A stretch of DNA of 44,498 nt from contig NZ_WJBC01000023.1 of assembly GCF_014284475.1 (NCBI RefSeq), positions 1 to 44,498 of the forward strand, written 5' to 3'. Shown piece after piece: positions 42,171 through 44,498 of this stretch (position 1 is its first letter; the number at the start of each line of letters is the position of its first letter). The position numbers and the translations under genes are program-made. Source of the stretch: Acetobacterium fimetarium. Its GTDB lineage: Bacteria > Bacillota > Clostridia > Eubacteriales > Eubacteriaceae. The notes under the pieces were generated by a model that did not search any database, was not told the origin of the DNA, and worked only from the letters and a program-made list of their open reading frames with translations.

Positions 42171-43358
42171 ATGAACAATACGATAAAAACGGCGGAGGCC
42201 TGTTTTCTGAACACATACAACCGTTATCCCCTGGTTATAGATCAAGGGAAAGGTGTTTACCTCTATGATGACGCAGAAAAAAAATATCTTGATTTTGCAG
42301 CTGGCATCGGAGTGTTTGCATTGGGATATGATAATGCAGCGTATAATAATGCATTGAAACAACAGGTGGATAAAATAATCCATACATCCAATTTATTCTA
42401 CAACAAGCCATCGGCAGATGCGGCAGAGAAGTTTGCAAAAGTTTCGGGAATGGAGAAAGTGTTTTTCACCAACTCGGGAACAGAAGCGATTGAAGGCGCG
42501 ATCAAGCTTGCCCGCAAGTATTATTTCAAGAAAAACGGCACAGCAGAAGGTGAGATCATTGCCATGAAGCATTCCTTCCATGGACGCAGCATGGGGGCTT
42601 TGGCGGTCACCGGGCAGCCCAAATATCAGGAGGCCTTTGGTCCGATGATTCCGAACATTAAATTTGCCGAGTTTAATAATCTGGAAAGCGTGAAAGCGGA
42701 AATAAACGAAAAAACCTGCGCCATTCTGCTTGAGACCGTTCAGGGTGAAGGCGGCTTATATCCTGCGACCGAAGCATTTCTGACCGGGGTTGAAGCGCTC
42801 TGCAAAGAAAATGGCTTGCTGCTGATGCTTGATGAAATTCAATGCGGAATGGGACGTGTTGGCGAGATGTTTGCTTACCAGGCTTATGGTGTTATGCCGG
42901 ATGTTATCGCTTCGGCAAAAGCCCTTGGCTGCGGGATTCCAGTGGGGGCATTTGCCGCTCGCGGCGAAGCGGCAGACGTACTGGAACCGGGAGATCACGG
43001 GACGACATATGGATTTAATCCGCTGGCAGGTGCCGCTGTCAATGCCGTACTGGATATTTATGAGCAGAAGAAGCTGGTGGAACATGTCAAAGAAGTCAGT
43101 CAATATCTGGAAGAAAAATTAGACAGCCTGGTGACAAAATATACCTGGATCAGCGAGCGCCGCGGAAAAGGACTGATGCAGGGACTGGAATTGGATCATC
43201 CCGCAAACAAATATATCATAAAAGCTCAGGAGTTGGGATTGATCATCGTGACAGCCGGTGCCAACGTGATACGCTTCCTGCCGCCGTTGGTCATTGAGAA
43301 AGAGCATGTCGATGAAATGATTGGCATTCTGGAATGCTGCTTGACTGAAGTTGAGTGA
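42171..43358 (+). CDS. argD: acetylornithine aminotransferase (class III PLP)
   Basis: 395 residues, standard length. FFTNSGTEAIEGAIKLARKY binds the PLP phosphate, HSFHGRSMGALAVTGQPKYQ follows, LLMLDEIQCGMGR holds the PLP Asp, ASAKALGCGIPVGA the Schiff-base Lys, and GDHGTTYGFNPLAGAA the next conserved block. It converts N-acetylglutamate semialdehyde to N-acetylornithine; some members also serve lysine synthesis. Alone here with its own promoter; no other arg genes are in the window. AAAGGAGTG precedes the ATG. Confidence 0.9.
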   Translation: MNNTIKTAEACFLNTYNRYPLVIDQGKGVYLYDDAEKKYLDFAAGIGVFALGYDNAAYNNALKQQVDKIIHTSNLFYNKPSADAAEKFAKVSGMEKVFFTNSGTEAIEGAIKLARKYYFKKNGTAEGEIIAMKHSFHGRSMGALAVTGQPKYQEAFGPMIPNIKFAEFNNLESVKAEINEKTCAILLETVQGEGGLYPATEAFLTGVEALCKENGLLLMLDEIQCGMGRVGEMFAYQAYGVMPDVIASAKALGCGIPVGAFAARGEAADVLEPGDHGTTYGFNPLAGAAVNAVLDIYEQKKLVEHVKEVSQYLEEKLDSLVTKYTWISERRGKGLMQGLELDHPANKYIIKAQELGLIIVTAGANVIRFLPPLVIEKEHVDEMIGILECCLTEVE

Positions 43359-43390
43359 AAATCGTTGATTGAGGAATAGTGAAAGCAAAT

Positions 43391-43436
43391 CGGCCATGAG
43401 CCAAACGAACTTATTTATTCGCTTGGTTCATGGCCG
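43391..43436. terminator. long inverted repeat between argD and arsR, terminator-like
   Basis: 19-base arms with two mismatches (CGGCCATGA...CGAA and TTCG...TCATGGCCG) around CTTATTTA. No T tract follows on either strand, so it may be a poor terminator or a structural element. Confidence 0.6.
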
Positions 43437-43471
43437 AAAATGATATAAAAGACTTGCATAGAACAAAGAAA

Positions 43472-43768
43472 TCAAAAATTCAGAGAATCAAAGAATTCTG
43501 TGACGGTATCATCCATAGCAGCGAGGAGGGCTTCAATTCCCGCTAATTTTACCGAGTAATGCATTTCCACGCCAACTTTTCTGTTTTCCAGTATTCCAGC
43601 CTCCTTAAGAATTTTTAGATGCTGAGAAGTGTTTGCCTGGCTGAATTCGAAATGTCGGTTGATTTCGCAGACACAACGCGGTTCGCCAAGCAGGAATTTT
43701 ACGATCTGCAGGCGGATGGGATGGCCGAGAGCCTTGAAAATTTTAACTGAAACGTCTTCTGGATTCAT
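43472..43768 (-). CDS. ArsR/SmtB-family metal-responsive repressor
   Basis: 98 residues. A winged helix with ALGHPIRLQIVKFLL, the metal-binding CVC motif (EPRCVCEINRHFEFSQANTSQHLKILKEAGIL) at the start of the recognition region, and EMHYSVK in the wing. The CVC pair is the arsenite/antimonite or soft-metal (Cd/Pb) type. No resistance pump or arsenite gene is next to it, so the target may be itself or a distant operon. AAAGAGG precedes the ATG. A long inverted repeat lies about 75 bases upstream in its leader. Confidence 0.92.
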   Translation of the reverse strand: MNPEDVSVKIFKALGHPIRLQIVKFLLGEPRCVCEINRHFEFSQANTSQHLKILKEAGILENRKVGVEMHYSVKLAGIEALLAAMDDTVTEFFDSLNF

Positions 43769-43840
43769 TTTGACCTCTTTTAATTATTTTGCGCAGCTAC
43801 AGAAAACCAAAGGAATGATTATTCATTCAACTGGAGCCTG

Positions 43841-43887
43841 TTATAAACTGCAGAGAAACTGCGTTGCGCAATGCTTGCAGTTTATAA
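43841..43887. promoter_or_regulatory. inverted repeat in the arsR upstream region
   Basis: TTATAAACTGCA (43841-43852) and TGCAGTTTATAA (43876-43887), 12-bp perfect arms with 23 bases between. Could be an operator pair for the ArsR protein or a hairpin in its leader. Confidence 0.6.
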
Positions 43888-43930
43888 ACATATTATAATC
43901 AATTTGTTGGGAAAAGGCAATCTGGTTTAA

Positions 43931-44256
43931 TTACGAGAATTTAATTCCCTTCATCTGATTTTCAAAATTAAAATCACAAGAAGCAGAAACCATTTCTGCC
44001 CAAGTAGAAAATTTTGAGTTTTTATCGACCAGTAAATCAAGGTCAACCTCAGGAATAGACTGGTAATCAAGCTGCGTTTTTGCCGTAAAACCGCCTGAAT
44101 TCAAGAATGCTTCAAGATCGGGGAATCCCGTGTAGTTTTTAATGAAAGCGCGTGAGAGGTAGGTTTTAATAATGGCAACGTCTTCATTGATAGGTTCATC
44201 AGATGCGTCAACCGATGATTTTTTAACATTTCCGAATTTTTCTCTTTAAGTGACAT
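43931..44256 (-). pseudogene. small hypothetical gene with a frameshift in an A-run
   Basis: GGAGGTTCTTATT precedes ATG (44256), reading MSLKEK, then a run of five A (minus strand; plus 44237-44241) puts the remainder out of frame. Restoring one A gives a 108-residue protein: MSLKEKKFGNVKKSSVD, then VAIIKTYLSRAFIKNYTGF, GGFTAKTQLDYQSIPEVDLD and a C-terminus WAEMVSASCDFNFENQMKGI. The long clean frame with sensible composition, and the strong ribosome site, argue for a real gene. No family recognised. The break is either a real one-base deletion or a sequencing error. Confidence 0.7.
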
Positions 44257-44306
44257 AATAAGAACCTCCTAAAATTTTGTGTTTCTATATTTATAATAAG
44301 CTATCC

Positions 44307-44330
44307 TTTGCTTTGTTTTAACAAAGCAAA
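44307..44330. promoter_or_regulatory. 11-bp inverted repeat upstream of the 44256 gene
   Basis: TTTGCTTTGTT and AACAAAGCAAA around TT, upstream of a minus-strand TATTAT/TATAAA box (about 44284-44296). It fits an operator overlapping the -35 region. The rest, 44331-44498, is AT-rich with no gene seen; a -35-like TTGACA at 44481 may start a rightward promoter outside the window. Confidence 0.5.
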
Positions 44331-44498
44331 TTGAATCAATACATCACGGGAAACCTTGATAACATTATAATCAATTCCTTATAGAAAAGCAATTATTCTT
44401 TGATATTTGGCAAAGTTTCTATAAAATGATCTGGTCTCTTTTTACGTAATTATAGACTTTGTTTTATGATTAAAAAAAGCTTGACAATAACAGAGAGT

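Overview
The window reads as chromosome of an anaerobic Gram-positive bacterium of the Clostridia, most like an acetogen of the Acetobacterium/Eubacterium group. This is inferred from gene content and style: purine-rich ribosome sites, frequent TTG starts, A/T-rich spacers with sigma-A promoters, a hybrid cluster protein, an FmdE-family protein, a multi-subunit molybdenum hydroxylase, an old-yellow-enzyme type Fe-S flavoenzyme and a NiaR-controlled de novo NAD operon. No rRNA, CRISPR array or phage module is seen. The species call is inference only.

Layout. 1-2040: the 3' part of an IS1182-type transposase abuts a GPH/MFS transporter gene that has lost its N-terminus. 2100-5320: two small minus-strand hypotheticals, a PHP phosphoesterase and a Tudor-like/coiled-coil/Cys-rich protein. 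5477-8189: a Cache-PAS-(degenerate GGDEF)-EAL c-di-GMP protein split by a one-base frameshift in an A7 run. 8347-15548: a molybdenum region with a three-subunit molybdenum hydroxylase, a molbindin, an HTH-TOBE regulator and modABC. 15833-17332: a CYTH/CHAD protein. 17448-21172: nadA-nadB-nadC-niaR behind a palindromic operator. 21307-26884: a radical SAM enzyme, a 116-bp branched inverted-repeat element, an OYE/FAD enzyme, CorA and UraA. 27072-28449: aroE-aroK. 28723-30216: a tRNA-Leu/tRNA-Lys locus carrying a duplicated tRNA-Leu 5' end, a duplicated tRNA-Lys 3' half and an orphan YgiT-type zinc finger, which looks like a recombination or integration scar.

30217-37111 is the most interesting part: a tightly packed operon with a perfect consensus promoter. 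It encodes a possible 33-residue membrane peptide, a FecCD permease, a FecE ATPase, a binding lipoprotein, a Cys-rich UreG/HypB/CobW-like GTPase, a soluble ABC ATPase with a ScdA_N/DUF1858-like N-terminal domain, a DUF364 protein (a family proposed to chelate heavy metal), a SAM methyltransferase and a THEP1-like NTPase. I read it as a possible undescribed metal or metal-complex acquisition and insertion system.

37321-44498: hybrid cluster protein preceded by a long palindrome, a ZIP zinc transporter, a DUF134-Mrp-FmdE set, argD, an ArsR regulator with a long inverted repeat in its leader, and a small minus-strand gene broken by a second A-run frameshift. Metal transport and metallocofactor handling (Mo, Mg, Zn, Fe-S, an unknown metal) recur throughout. 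The homopolymer frameshifts at 5798-5804 and 44237-44241 could be assembly errors or real phase variation.
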